Positions 51,150 to 60,348 of a stretch of 64,000 nt of DNA are shown here, piece by piece (position 1 is the stretch's first letter; each line of letters opens with the position of its first letter). The notes beneath the pieces were generated by a model. That model made no database searches. It saw only the letters and a program-made list of their open reading frames with translations, and was not told where the DNA came from. Position numbers and translations under genes: made by a program. Source of the stretch: a bacterium (GTDB lineage Bacteria > Armatimonadota > Zipacnadia > Zipacnadales > UBA11051); assembly GCA_030604405.1 (NCBI GenBank), contig JAUVVY010000014.1, forward strand, positions 1 through 64,000, given 5' to 3'.

Positions 51150-52658
51150 ATGAAGCGCATCGCCGTCGGCCAGATCCTTCAGGAGACTAACAGCATCAAC
51201 CCGGTGCCGACTAGCCTGGCGGATTTCGACGTGTTCGGCCTCGCCATTGGGGATGACGTGATGGGCGAGTACGGTGATGTGGGAGAACTGGCCGGGTTCG
51301 GCAGCCTGCCGGATGCGCTGGGTGAAGATGTTGAATGGCTGGGGCTGGTGCGGGCCGTGGCGTGGTCCGGCGGGCCGATGCGCGATGAGGTGCTGGCAGG
51401 TCTGATAGAGCAGTTGGTTGGCCCGCTGCGCCAACAGCGTACCGACGGCGTGCTGCTATCCTTGCATGGCGCGCAATGTGCACAGAGTTGCTTCGATGCT
51501 GCGGGCAAGATCATTCAACAGGTGCGCGATAGCGTTGGACCGGACACACCGATAGTGGCGACGCTGGACCTGCACGCCAACATTACACGGCGGATGGTGC
51601 GCAACGCCGACGTGCTTGTCGGGTACCAGACCCACCCGCACACCGACCACGTTAAGACGGGGCAGCGGGCGGCCCGGGCGCTGGCGCAAATGATCGCAAA
51701 CGGCAAGCGGCCACGGGTGTCGGCGTACAAGATACCGATGATCGCCAATGACGACGGGCGCTCTACTGACCGCGGCGTGCTGGCCGAGCTATGGCAGGAG
51801 CTGGTGGCGACCGAGTGCTGCCCCGATGTGCTCTCCGTCGGGCTCTATCAGGTGCAGCCCTGGTTCGACGTGCCCGCGACAGGCTGGACCTTCTATCAGG
51901 CCTGCTTCGGCGAGGCTCCGCCACTGGACAGCGAGCGCGTCGCCCAAGCCTGCTGGGCCACGCGCACCTACGCCGAGCGGCGCTTTCTGGAGCCTGGAGA
52001 TGTAGTGGCTGAAGCTGCAGCCATTACAGGCCGCCCGATCGCAGTCTCTGAGGGCCACGATGCGACCAACAGCGGCGCGCCGGGAGACAGCACTCTGCTC
52101 CTCGCTGAGCTGATTCGGGCCGAGATTCCACAGGGCGGCGCACTGACCTTCTGCGTTGATCCGGAGGCTGCGGCGGCGTGCTGCGAGGCGGGTGAGGGCG
52201 CAGAGATAGAGCTGACAGTTGGAGGCAAGCGCGATAGCCGCTATTGTCAGCCGCTGCCACTGACCGGCAAAGTCCAGCGGCTGGGCACTGTGCAGTACAC
52301 GCTGCACGGCCACGCCGGGAATAACCTGCAGGTCAGCATGGGTCGGGCGGCGGCGCTGCAGGCCGGATCTGCGACGGTACTGTTGACCGAGTACACCGGG
52401 CCGGGAAGCTCGCCACTGATGTATCAGGCAATCGGGCTCGATCCGCGCGATTTCAAGATCGTTGTGGCCAAGAGCCCGGAAGGCTTCCGCAATGATTATG
52501 AGCCGTTCGCGGCAGGGATACTGTACTGCGCTGCGCCGGGCTGCTCTAACCCCAATCTGAAAGCGATAGGATATCAGCACATGAGCCGGCCGCTGTATCC
52601 GCTCGATGACATGACTGAGATCGCGGAAGCGAAGTGGGCGGGCCGGTTCGGCAAGTGA
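51150..52658 (+). CDS. M81 family metalloprotein (MlrC-like)
   Basis: A 502-residue protein of the MlrC family named after microcystin degradation. The N-terminal domain contains QILQETNSINP, LSLHGAQ, DLHANITRRM at ~132 and YQTHPHTDH at ~155, likely zinc ligands. The C-terminal domain contains ATNSGAPGDST and ends near MSRPLYPLD. Many members sit in sugar or amino-acid operons and are not microcystinases; a hydrolase acting on an amide or lactam-like intermediate is plausible. It is 6 nt after the epimerase gene. Confidence 0.9.
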   Translation: MKRIAVGQILQETNSINPVPTSLADFDVFGLAIGDDVMGEYGDVGELAGFGSLPDALGEDVEWLGLVRAVAWSGGPMRDEVLAGLIEQLVGPLRQQRTDGVLLSLHGAQCAQSCFDAAGKIIQQVRDSVGPDTPIVATLDLHANITRRMVRNADVLVGYQTHPHTDHVKTGQRAARALAQMIANGKRPRVSAYKIPMIANDDGRSTDRGVLAELWQELVATECCPDVLSVGLYQVQPWFDVPATGWTFYQACFGEAPPLDSERVAQACWATRTYAERRFLEPGDVVAEAAAITGRPIAVSEGHDATNSGAPGDSTLLLAELIRAEIPQGGALTFCVDPEAAAACCEAGEGAEIELTVGGKRDSRYCQPLPLTGKVQRLGTVQYTLHGHAGNNLQVSMGRAAALQAGSATVLLTEYTGPGSSPLMYQAIGLDPRDFKIVVAKSPEGFRNDYEPFAAGILYCAAPGCSNPNLKAIGYQHMSRPLYPLDDMTEIAEAKWAGRFGK

Positions 52659-52683
52659 GCACCGCAACAGGAGGACGCAGACC

Positions 52684-53457
52684 ATGAAGGCTCTGAATGG
52701 AATGAGCGCGCTGGTGACAGGCTCATCGAGCGGAATAGGTGCGGCCACGGCCCGCCATTTCGCCGCTGCCGGAGCGCGTGTCGCGGTCAACTACCGCAGC
52801 AATCAAGCGGGAGCCGAGGAGACCGCCAAATCAGTGCGCGAAGCCGGCTCCGAAGCCATCGTCATCCGGGCCGATGTGGGCGTGGCCGCCGATGTCGAGC
52901 GCATGTTCAGTGAGATAGATGATGAGTTCGGGGACCTCGATATCCTGGTCAATAACGCCGGCATCACGCCCTGGATGCCGCTGCTGGAGACGCCTGAAGA
53001 AGTATTCGACAGGGCCATCAATACGAATCTGAGAGGCGTGTTTCTGTGTTCGCAGCAGGCGGCGCGGCGGATGCTGCACAAGGGCGGAGCCATCCTCAAC
53101 ATCTCTTCCGTCCATGCCGCTGTCACTACCTTCAACTTCGGGGTTTACGCAGCCTCAAAGGGCGGCATCGAATCGCTCACGCGTGCCGCGGCAATAGAGT
53201 GGGGCGAGTACGGGATTCGCGTCAATGCCCTGCGGGTCGGCTGGGTAAGCGTTGAGAGCGATGCTCTGAAGCCCGGTGACCCGGTGTACGAAGAGTTCTG
53301 CCAGCGTCGCCCGCTTCAGCGGCCCGCCAGTCCGGATGAGATCGCTACAATGGCCGTGCAGACATGCTCGCCGGCGGCCTCCTATGTGACGGGGGCGGTC
53401 ATCGCGGTGGACGGCGGCGCGACAGCCAAGCTCAACATACCGGAGCGGAGAGACTGA
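52684..53457 (+). CDS. Short-chain dehydrogenase/reductase
   Basis: A 257-residue classical SDR. The cofactor loop TGSSSGIGAATARHF is at ~12-26 and NNAG is at ~89. The catalytic Ser lies in LNISSVH (~140), YAASKGG supplies Tyr and Lys (~155-159), and the C-terminus has AVIAVDGG. It acts in the cytoplasm on an alcohol or ketone group, here most likely a sugar intermediate. AGGAGG lies shortly before the ATG. It is the last gene of the 48310-53457 operon. Confidence 0.93.
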   Translation: MKALNGMSALVTGSSSGIGAATARHFAAAGARVAVNYRSNQAGAEETAKSVREAGSEAIVIRADVGVAADVERMFSEIDDEFGDLDILVNNAGITPWMPLLETPEEVFDRAINTNLRGVFLCSQQAARRMLHKGGAILNISSVHAAVTTFNFGVYAASKGGIESLTRAAAIEWGEYGIRVNALRVGWVSVESDALKPGDPVYEEFCQRRPLQRPASPDEIATMAVQTCSPAASYVTGAVIAVDGGATAKLNIPERRD

Positions 53458-53633
53458 ATGTCCCATGCGCTCAGAAGCCTGATGTGGCGGGCCTCAACTG
53501 ATGCCATAAGTCATTGCCTGACAGCAACCGAGGCCGGCGAGCGCAGCCGGACCAGGTTCGTGTGAGGCGCCAGAGCGAAGCGTCCTGTCGCAGCGGTTTC
53601 CAGCCGACGTACCGAAAGACGAGGGTGAGAGTG

Positions 53634-55952
53634 ATGGAGAAAAAGCTACTGCTCTTTACACTGCTGATGGTGTCGGGGCTGTGCGGTCCTGCCATCAGTC
53701 AGGAATACGGCAAGGCGCTGATCGAACATGGCATGTTCGACAAGGACCTTTCCGGGTGGCAGCGAGTCTATGGCTCGCCCGCCTGGGACGGTGAGGTGGG
53801 CCACGACACCGCGGGCTGTCTGCGGATCGAAGGCCCCGGAAGCATGACCACCGATTTTATCCCTTTCGCAGGCGAGTTCGTGAGGGTCACGGCGTGGATG
53901 AAAACCAAAGATGTCGTCCGCGGCGAGCAGCCCTGGCACAAGGCGACCGTTCAGGTCATCTATTACGATAAGGACAAGAAGAGTCTCGGCCACTTCGACC
54001 CCGGAAGCGCACAAGAGACCACCGACTGGACCCAGTACGAGAGCATCTTCTTCTGGGAAAAACAGCGGGGCGTCGCGTTTTTCAAGATCGGCCTGATGAA
54101 CTGGAACTGTCAGGGCACGAGCTGGTTCGACGATGTGGAGGTGGTCACCGCGCCGCCGACCAAGGCATGGGAGATAGCTCCCCCGCGCGACCAGATGGAG
54201 AATAACCCGCCGTTGACCTGGCCGCAGCCGCAGGTGGGGCCGGAGCAGACAGCGCTGCAGACCGACGTGCTGCGCCTGGACCTCGAGGACGGGTTCGAAC
54301 TTTCCCGCGTTGACGGCGGCGGCATTGGTGTGACCGATTTTGTCTATCGCGAACCAGGTGTTGAGAGCGACCTTGAGCGCTACCCGCCCCGCCTTCAGAT
54401 TGACCGCGGATATATGACAAGACTGGTCCTGGCTGGGCAGCCAGATGGGCCGCCAAAGCCCGACACCGCCGAAGGCTACGTGGAAACATTCCGAGGCTCT
54501 CCAATACTCGACACTTTCATAAGGTCCTGGCTTGGCAACGGTGCCGAGGGCAATCAGCTCGATGCGGCGGTGCTTGTGGCAGCCGATGACGCGCAGTTGT
54601 GGGGATTCCAGGGCAACAAGCTCGTGCAGTGTGACGACGGACGGCTGGTGCTCGACCAGGCCACAACCAAGCCGTTTGCCGTTCTCCGCAAGCCCGACGA
54701 CTCCGGCGGTCTGGTCATCTATCACCCGATCCCCGCCGAGGTGCGGCGCTGGTATGTCGAAGACTACATAGTGGAAGCTGAGCTGGCGGTGCGTTTAGAA
54801 CTCGCAAGCGGGCAGCTACATTACAGTTCAGATGAATTCGGTACCAGCGAAGCAGGCTATATCCACTCGCTGGACTTCTACTTCAGCTTCATGCCCTACG
54901 AAGGCCCTCTGGCCGAGGCCATGAAGCAGCTTGCCGCAACTGACATTGATTTGATGCAAGACGTCTCGCCGCTCAACGGAAATCCACCGCGCGGCTACTG
55001 GGAGCCGCACATGAGCCTGGCCTCCGGCCAGCGGCTGCTGCGGATGGCCCGCTACTTCCCCCGCGAGTTCACAAGCTGGATGAAATCCGACGGGTGGGCT
55101 TACGGCCACGAGGGCGGCCGCGGTTGGGGCTGCACCACCGCCACCATGAAGGGTATCCGGGTTGGCCCGTTGGCTGAGGCGGCTCTGCAGCGCAACCATG
55201 CGCTGCGGATGCTGACCTTTTTCGTCGAGTATGGCGGGCCGCAGGGCGCTCCGTGGATGTGCTATACCTGGCGCGCCGAGGCCGGTCGCGTCGGCAGCCT
55301 GAAGCTGCACCACCAGAGCGTTTTCTGCCAGTACTGGGAATGGCGGCTGGGCGAATTCCTGGCCCTGCTGCGGGACCCGGGGCTTCTTTCGCAGCAAGAA
55401 AAGCTGCGGCTGTTTCGTGACCTGGACCGCGCGCGTTACGTCTTTGACCCCGACGGTCCCGGGACCTGGACGCGACTTCAGCCCAACGGCGGCTACTGGT
55501 TCAACTATATTGACCAGCCGCCTGGACGCCAGACGCGGTACGTCATCAACAGCCACACTACGAGCGTGGGCAACGTAGGGCACCTGGCGATGCTGGCCCG
55601 CGTCATGGGCCAGACGGAGGCTGAGGCGTACTGGACGAAGATGTTCGAAAAGGGCATTGACGGGCTGCTGTACGCAATGGGCGAGCCCTGGATGTGGCAG
55701 GAGTGGGACGAAAACGAGGTCGCGTACGCCGGCGCGGGTGGCGGCAAGCGCGGCTACTCCCTGTACATGGTCTCATCATGGATGCCGACGGTGCTGAAAG
55801 TGAATGTCGAGTTGGGCGTCGAGCACCGGCTGGACGAGCTGGTGGCAATGCAGAAGCGGATGATGAAGGCCGAGTACACCATAGCAAATGAGCGGTTCGT
55901 TAACCTCGGACAGGAATGCCTCGACTGGGTCCAGGAGAACCGCAGACAGTAG
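53634..55952 (+). CDS. Secreted protein with CBM-like and alpha/alpha-barrel domains
   Basis: A 772-residue protein. The ATG at 53634 has GAGGGTGAG just upstream and gives a signal peptide (KKLLLFTLLMVSGLCGPAIS). Residues ~22-180 resemble a jelly-roll binding module (MFDKDLSGWQRVYGSP ... SWFDDVEVV). A beta-rich middle region runs to ~430. From ~440 an alpha/alpha-barrel-like part has GYWEPHMSLASG, GRGWGCTTAT and SHTTSVGNVGHLAM, compatible with exo-rhamnogalacturonan-lyase-like or other toroid enzymes. The family assignment is tentative. It follows the catabolic operon in the same direction. Confidence 0.65.
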   Translation: MEKKLLLFTLLMVSGLCGPAISQEYGKALIEHGMFDKDLSGWQRVYGSPAWDGEVGHDTAGCLRIEGPGSMTTDFIPFAGEFVRVTAWMKTKDVVRGEQPWHKATVQVIYYDKDKKSLGHFDPGSAQETTDWTQYESIFFWEKQRGVAFFKIGLMNWNCQGTSWFDDVEVVTAPPTKAWEIAPPRDQMENNPPLTWPQPQVGPEQTALQTDVLRLDLEDGFELSRVDGGGIGVTDFVYREPGVESDLERYPPRLQIDRGYMTRLVLAGQPDGPPKPDTAEGYVETFRGSPILDTFIRSWLGNGAEGNQLDAAVLVAADDAQLWGFQGNKLVQCDDGRLVLDQATTKPFAVLRKPDDSGGLVIYHPIPAEVRRWYVEDYIVEAELAVRLELASGQLHYSSDEFGTSEAGYIHSLDFYFSFMPYEGPLAEAMKQLAATDIDLMQDVSPLNGNPPRGYWEPHMSLASGQRLLRMARYFPREFTSWMKSDGWAYGHEGGRGWGCTTATMKGIRVGPLAEAALQRNHALRMLTFFVEYGGPQGAPWMCYTWRAEAGRVGSLKLHHQSVFCQYWEWRLGEFLALLRDPGLLSQQEKLRLFRDLDRARYVFDPDGPGTWTRLQPNGGYWFNYIDQPPGRQTRYVINSHTTSVGNVGHLAMLARVMGQTEAEAYWTKMFEKGIDGLLYAMGEPWMWQEWDENEVAYAGAGGGKRGYSLYMVSSWMPTVLKVNVELGVEHRLDELVAMQKRMMKAEYTIANERFVNLGQECLDWVQENRRQ

Positions 55953-56237
55953 CCAGTGCTCAGTTGATTCAGTTCGCTCTATATTCTTAGCGTTGTGTAG
56001 TACGTCAACTAACGGCATTCACGGGCTGGAAAGCCCGTGCCACGCGGGGCTGGAAAGCCCGTGCCACGCGGGGCTGGAAAGCCCGTGCCACGCGGGGCTG
56101 GAAGCTGAGAATGCTGTCGCATTCTCACCTGACCTGTGCCAAGCACAGGTCAGGCCGAGCTACGGATTTTGTGAATTATTCGGGTTAGCTGAGTCGACAG
56201 CTTGTGGGCGGCGTCTGCCTCCATGTTTTGCAGGCTC
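55953..56237. repeat. Three tandem 24-bp hairpin repeats and a two-hairpin structure
   Basis: A unit starting GGGCTGGAAAGCCCGTGCC is perfectly repeated at 56023-56046, 56047-56070 and 56071-56094. Each contains the palindrome GGGCT..AGCCC. A fourth unit begins at 56095 but opens into two hairpins, GAGAATGC-TGTC-GCATTCTC and CCTGTGC-CAA-GCACAGG, and closes with CCGAGC by 56161. It is located between convergent genes, where it may terminate both transcripts. Confidence 0.85.
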
Positions 56238-58946
56238 TTATGATTCGTAGCTCACACAGACCTCGGTGACGCGGGGAGTGTTGCCACTGCCGACCGCTCC
56301 CAGCGCAAGGCAGTACTGCACCCAGCGGTCCTGGCGCAGGTCTGTTGTGTCATCACCGCACTCGAGCCAACCGTCGTCCCCAGGCCCCTGCCAGGGGGCG
56401 GTTTCGAGCGCCTCGGCGGTGGGTGCAAAGCGCAGCCGGGCACGCACCCAGGTCTTGACGGGCAGTTGTGCTTCCCAACTGATTCGCTTGACCGTCGCGC
56501 CCTCCGGTAGCTCGAAGGCGGCCGAAAGGTAGTATTCCTCCGAGCCCCGATCCCGCTGGTTGCCCGGGTCCACGCCGATCATGCCATGCGGTCCCTCGCT
56601 GGGAAATTCTGTGACGCGCTCTTCGGAGAAGCCATCAGGACCATTCCACCAGACAGCCGAGTGGCCCACGTGGTCGCCGTGGACCTTGTGATATGCCACC
56701 GCCAGGTCAGTGTAGCCGTCCTCGTTGAAATCGGCTGCGATGACGCCGGAGGCTGAGTGCATGAACAGGCGCGTGCGGTCCGCCGCCGAGAACCTCCCGC
56801 CCTCGCCTCCCCAGTACACATACGAGTCAATATCCCGCGTGTGGCCGGCATGGTAGTTACAGATGAACAGGTCGAGATGGCCGTCGTTGTTGAAGTCGGC
56901 CACCGCGATGCCGTTGATGCCGTTGGCAGGTAACTGAGTGCGGCGATCCTCGCGCAGGCCTTCGGGCCCGTTCCAGTAAACGTGAACAAACGATTCGTGC
57001 GGAGTGCGAGCGTCCAGGGCAAGGTGGCCGCCGATAATCAGGTCGAGCCAGCCGTTGCCGGTGAAGTCGGCCGCCTTGGCGAACGAGCCGTTGATCACCG
57101 ACAGCAACTGGTGGCGCTGGATGTCGAAGCCGTCAGGCCCGCCCCAGAGAATGATGCTGCGGTCGAAGCTTATCTGCGGAATCACCAGGTCCAACCAGCC
57201 GTCGTTGTTCAGATCGGCCAGGTATATCCGGCGCGGATCGTCATACACGACACCGTCAATCTCCGTGCGAATGCGCTGCGGGTCGTCGGGATCAAAGCCG
57301 TCGGCGCTGCCGTAGAAGACCAGGATCTCGGGGAACGAAAAGCCGCAGAAAACCAGGTCCAGGTAGCCGTCGCGATTCAGGTCAGCGCAGCAGACGCCGT
57401 GGGCGCGAGTGGTGCGCAAGGCCAGGCTCGGCTGGTACGAGAAGCCGTCCGGCCCGCCCACAAAGATAAATGAGCCGGGGTCGAGGTGGATGGCGTTTTC
57501 GGAGCAGTTGGCTACGATCAGGTCGGCTTCTCCGTCGTCGTTCAGATCGCAGACTGCGGCATCCACTGCATCCCGACCGCGCATACGATGGCAGCGTTCG
57601 CTTGAAAAGCCGTTCGGGCCGCCGTAATAGATGACGGGGTCCACATCGCCGCCAACCCGCCGCGCCCGGCTGTTGACGAAGAGCACCTGCGGCAAGGGAT
57701 GATCGGAGGTGCGGGCAACGAGAACTCGGCGGGCATCGTGGGTCTCCAGGCCAACAGGCTCGAGGCTCACGCCGTCAGCGCCGCCGCGATAGACCAGCGA
57801 ATCGATGGAAAACGTTGCCTCGGTGCGGTCCTGACAGATTACGATGTCATCAAAGCCGTCGCCGTCGAGATCGCCGAGGGCCACATCACAAGCACGAGCC
57901 GTTGGCAGCGGCGTCCGCTCGCCGGCGGTGAAGCCCTGTTCGCTCCCCCAGTACACCCACGAACATTGCTGGCCGTGGTGCTCGCCTCGCGTGGCGAATA
58001 CCAGGTCCGCATAGCCGTCACCATTGACGTCGCCTACGGCGACCGACAGCGCCCGCGGGCAATCTATGACAATCGGCTCGCCGAAGCTGCGGTCCGGATT
58101 GACAGGTACGAGGCAGATGCGATCATTGCGGGGCACAAACAGATGCGGAATACCTCCCAGGCAGATAATCTTTGCCAGCGGGCGCGTACCCGCGATGGCT
58201 TCCAGCTCACTGGTCTGCTGTTGATCGTCCTCAGACGCTTCGCCGATGCCTTCGGCCACCGCTACATCGCTGTATGCTTCAGGCGAAATGCCCTGCGGGC
58301 CGCCCCAGAACACCCGCGCGTGCCCGTCCTTGTCGAGAGCGTACAAGTCGGCGCAGCCGTCACCGTCCAGGTCCCCAGCGCCTATTTGATCGGCCTCAAT
58401 ATCCAGGTCCACGAGGCGCCTGGGATCAAAGGACAGCTCGCCCTGATAGAACACGCGCACCCGGCCGTCGCACACAAAGGCCAGGTCCACAAGCCCATCA
58501 CCGTTGAAATCGCCAGCCGTCACCGAGGTGGACTTCGGCGCCGGCAAGTGACGCTGATAGCTCTCGCTGAGGCCGTCAGGAGCGCCGTAATAGACGATGG
58601 CATTCAGGTCCCGCCGGACGCCGTCGTAGTTCATCGCCAGCACCAGATCGTCGTAGCCATCGCCATTGAGGTCAGCTACGACACCGGACAATGCCCCGGA
58701 CGAGGGCAACTCGATGCGGGGTGCGGCCCCCAGAGCGTCGCTATAGACATAGGCCGGCGGCTTCTCCCAGTGATCCTGGCTGTTGCAGATTAGCAGGTCC
58801 AAGTAGCCGTCGCCATCCACATCGAACTGGTGGATGCGCTGCAGCACGCCGGCGCGGGAGACGTACAGGTTCTGGCCCGCATTGTCGAAGGTGCCCTGAA
58901 TAAAGCCCTCATACCCACGGGTAATCCATTTTCCTGATGCTGACAT
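56238..58946 (-). CDS. Double FG-GAP propeller protein
   Basis: A 902-residue protein built almost wholly of FG-GAP/VCBS repeats. Twelve canonical calcium loops can be read, among them DVDGDGYLDL, DLNGDGYDDL, DFNGDGLVDL, DVNGDGYADL, DLNNDGWLDL and DFNEDGYTDL; two blades have lost the loop. Fourteen blades suit two seven-bladed propellers. The last ~100 residues are a beta-sandwich (AAFELPEGATVKRISWEAQL). No signal peptide is visible, odd for a calcium-loaded propeller. AGGAG precedes the ATG at 58946. It is probably co-transcribed with the BNR gene 54 nt upstream. It likely binds ligand or glycan; no catalytic site is apparent. Confidence 0.8.
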   Translation of the reverse strand: MSASGKWITRGYEGFIQGTFDNAGQNLYVSRAGVLQRIHQFDVDGDGYLDLLICNSQDHWEKPPAYVYSDALGAAPRIELPSSGALSGVVADLNGDGYDDLVLAMNYDGVRRDLNAIVYYGAPDGLSESYQRHLPAPKSTSVTAGDFNGDGLVDLAFVCDGRVRVFYQGELSFDPRRLVDLDIEADQIGAGDLDGDGCADLYALDKDGHARVFWGGPQGISPEAYSDVAVAEGIGEASEDDQQQTSELEAIAGTRPLAKIICLGGIPHLFVPRNDRICLVPVNPDRSFGEPIVIDCPRALSVAVGDVNGDGYADLVFATRGEHHGQQCSWVYWGSEQGFTAGERTPLPTARACDVALGDLDGDGFDDIVICQDRTEATFSIDSLVYRGGADGVSLEPVGLETHDARRVLVARTSDHPLPQVLFVNSRARRVGGDVDPVIYYGGPNGFSSERCHRMRGRDAVDAAVCDLNDDGEADLIVANCSENAIHLDPGSFIFVGGPDGFSYQPSLALRTTRAHGVCCADLNRDGYLDLVFCGFSFPEILVFYGSADGFDPDDPQRIRTEIDGVVYDDPRRIYLADLNNDGWLDLVIPQISFDRSIILWGGPDGFDIQRHQLLSVINGSFAKAADFTGNGWLDLIIGGHLALDARTPHESFVHVYWNGPEGLREDRRTQLPANGINGIAVADFNNDGHLDLFICNYHAGHTRDIDSYVYWGGEGGRFSAADRTRLFMHSASGVIAADFNEDGYTDLAVAYHKVHGDHVGHSAVWWNGPDGFSEERVTEFPSEGPHGMIGVDPGNQRDRGSEEYYLSAAFELPEGATVKRISWEAQLPVKTWVRARLRFAPTAEALETAPWQGPGDDGWLECGDDTTDLRQDRWVQYCLALGAVGSGNTPRVTEVCVSYES

Positions 58947-59000
58947 GACTTCTGCTCCTGTTCCACTTCATCTCGCGGCTCGCCCGATGCCGGCACGGAG

Positions 59001-60116
59001 CTATTCGATCCTGAGCTTGAACCAGCGGATATTCGAGACGCACTCCTCATAACACCAGAACGCGACAAAGATCGTGCCATCCGCCAGATGCGTTATACAA
59101 GGCGCGCCGAACCTGAGGACATTGAAGTTGTGCGCCATGTTGTCCGAGGTTTCGGTAAGCCCCTCGATGTCGTGGCCCCACAGTGGCGCGCACTCGTCGT
59201 TGATCCAGTCGCTTCCCTCGATGCGTGATATGTCCGCCCACAGCCCGGTCTCGTCCATGCGACGATAGACGCTGAGGACTCGTCCATCATCAAGGGCGAA
59301 CGGTGTAAGCGTCTGGCCCAGCAGCCGGGTAGATGCCGGCGCGGACCACGTCTTGCCGCCGTCCTCGCTGAGCACGTATTGATTCGGCAGGTCGGCTGCG
59401 GCGGACTCATTGTAGGCCCACGCGGCGGCCAGTAATCTGCCGTCGGGAAGCTCTACGATCTTGGACTCCCAGTAGATGACGTTCTGGTCGGGATCGTTCA
59501 TCACATCCCAGTACTCCGGCCAGGTCCGGCCCCGGTCCTCGGAGACGAGCGCGATCATTTTCATGCCGTTAGGACAGTCGCCATCCCAGCCTCGCCACGT
59601 GGAGGTCGGCAGTATCCAGCGCCCATCGCTCAGAGGGGTTATCGGGCAGCACAGTTCGAACGCCGGGCCGACCAGCGGCGGCTCTATCGCCTCGGGGCCG
59701 GCCCAGGTGTGACCATAGTCCTGCGACCGCCACAGCAGCATCTCCACCGGCACAAGTCCCAGGTTCTCGGAGTTCGTAAAGCCCTCATCCGGATGCTCGC
59801 TGCGGTCCGCCCGATGCATCACCACCACGACTTCACCGTCAGGCAAGGCGGTGATTCTCGAGGAATCGGAGGTAAGGTGATCCGTGGTGCCCTCGTATAT
59901 CGTGTCCTCAAGCTCCCAGGTCTTCCCGTCATCCCTGGAGCGGGCGACATAGGTGCGCAGGTTGGTGGCTTCGAACGCCTCGCCCAGCACCAGCGTCGCC
60001 AGCATCTCGCCATTGTCCATGCAAACAACCGACGGGAAGCAGGCATGCACGCTGTGTAGGTGCGGCTTCGGGTTCCTGTAGATAAGTCCCGTGTTTAAGG
60101 CCTCGATATTCGCCAT
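59001..60116 (-). CDS. BNR-repeat / sialidase-fold protein 1
   Basis: A 371-residue six-bladed propeller candidate with four Asp-boxes: SRDDGKTWELE, SQDYGHTWAGP, SEDRGRTWPEY and SEDGGKTWSAP. Exo-sialidases share the fold, but I cannot confirm the arginine triad, so the hydrolase label is not certain. No signal peptide is seen. The ATG at 60116 has an AGGCAGGT site; an in-frame extension to 60218 is not supported. It is divergent from a related gene at 60349. Confidence 0.78.
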   Translation of the reverse strand: MANIEALNTGLIYRNPKPHLHSVHACFPSVVCMDNGEMLATLVLGEAFEATNLRTYVARSRDDGKTWELEDTIYEGTTDHLTSDSSRITALPDGEVVVVMHRADRSEHPDEGFTNSENLGLVPVEMLLWRSQDYGHTWAGPEAIEPPLVGPAFELCCPITPLSDGRWILPTSTWRGWDGDCPNGMKMIALVSEDRGRTWPEYWDVMNDPDQNVIYWESKIVELPDGRLLAAAWAYNESAAADLPNQYVLSEDGGKTWSAPASTRLLGQTLTPFALDDGRVLSVYRRMDETGLWADISRIEGSDWINDECAPLWGHDIEGLTETSDNMAHNFNVLRFGAPCITHLADGTIFVAFWCYEECVSNIRWFKLRIE

Positions 60117-60348
60117 CTTCGTACCTGCCTTCCGGTATAGGCTCTGCCAACACTGTCGGGAGCCTTCGCTGTTACGCTCTGCACGACATATAGTATTGGC
60201 AATAGACAGCGCCTTCACCTCCGTGAAGCACTCGCTCTGCTTTCAGGAAGGTATGCGCTACCGAAATACAGAACTTGCCTTCACGCTCGGGCCTTCCGGA
60301 GCCGCATTGCCGGCTATGCACGACAGCACCTGCAAAGAGGGATAAACA

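Noticed and set aside
56023-56165. Tandem 24-bp repeats considered as a CRISPR array
   Set aside because: The units abut with no spacers, are only three, and there are no cas genes in the window.
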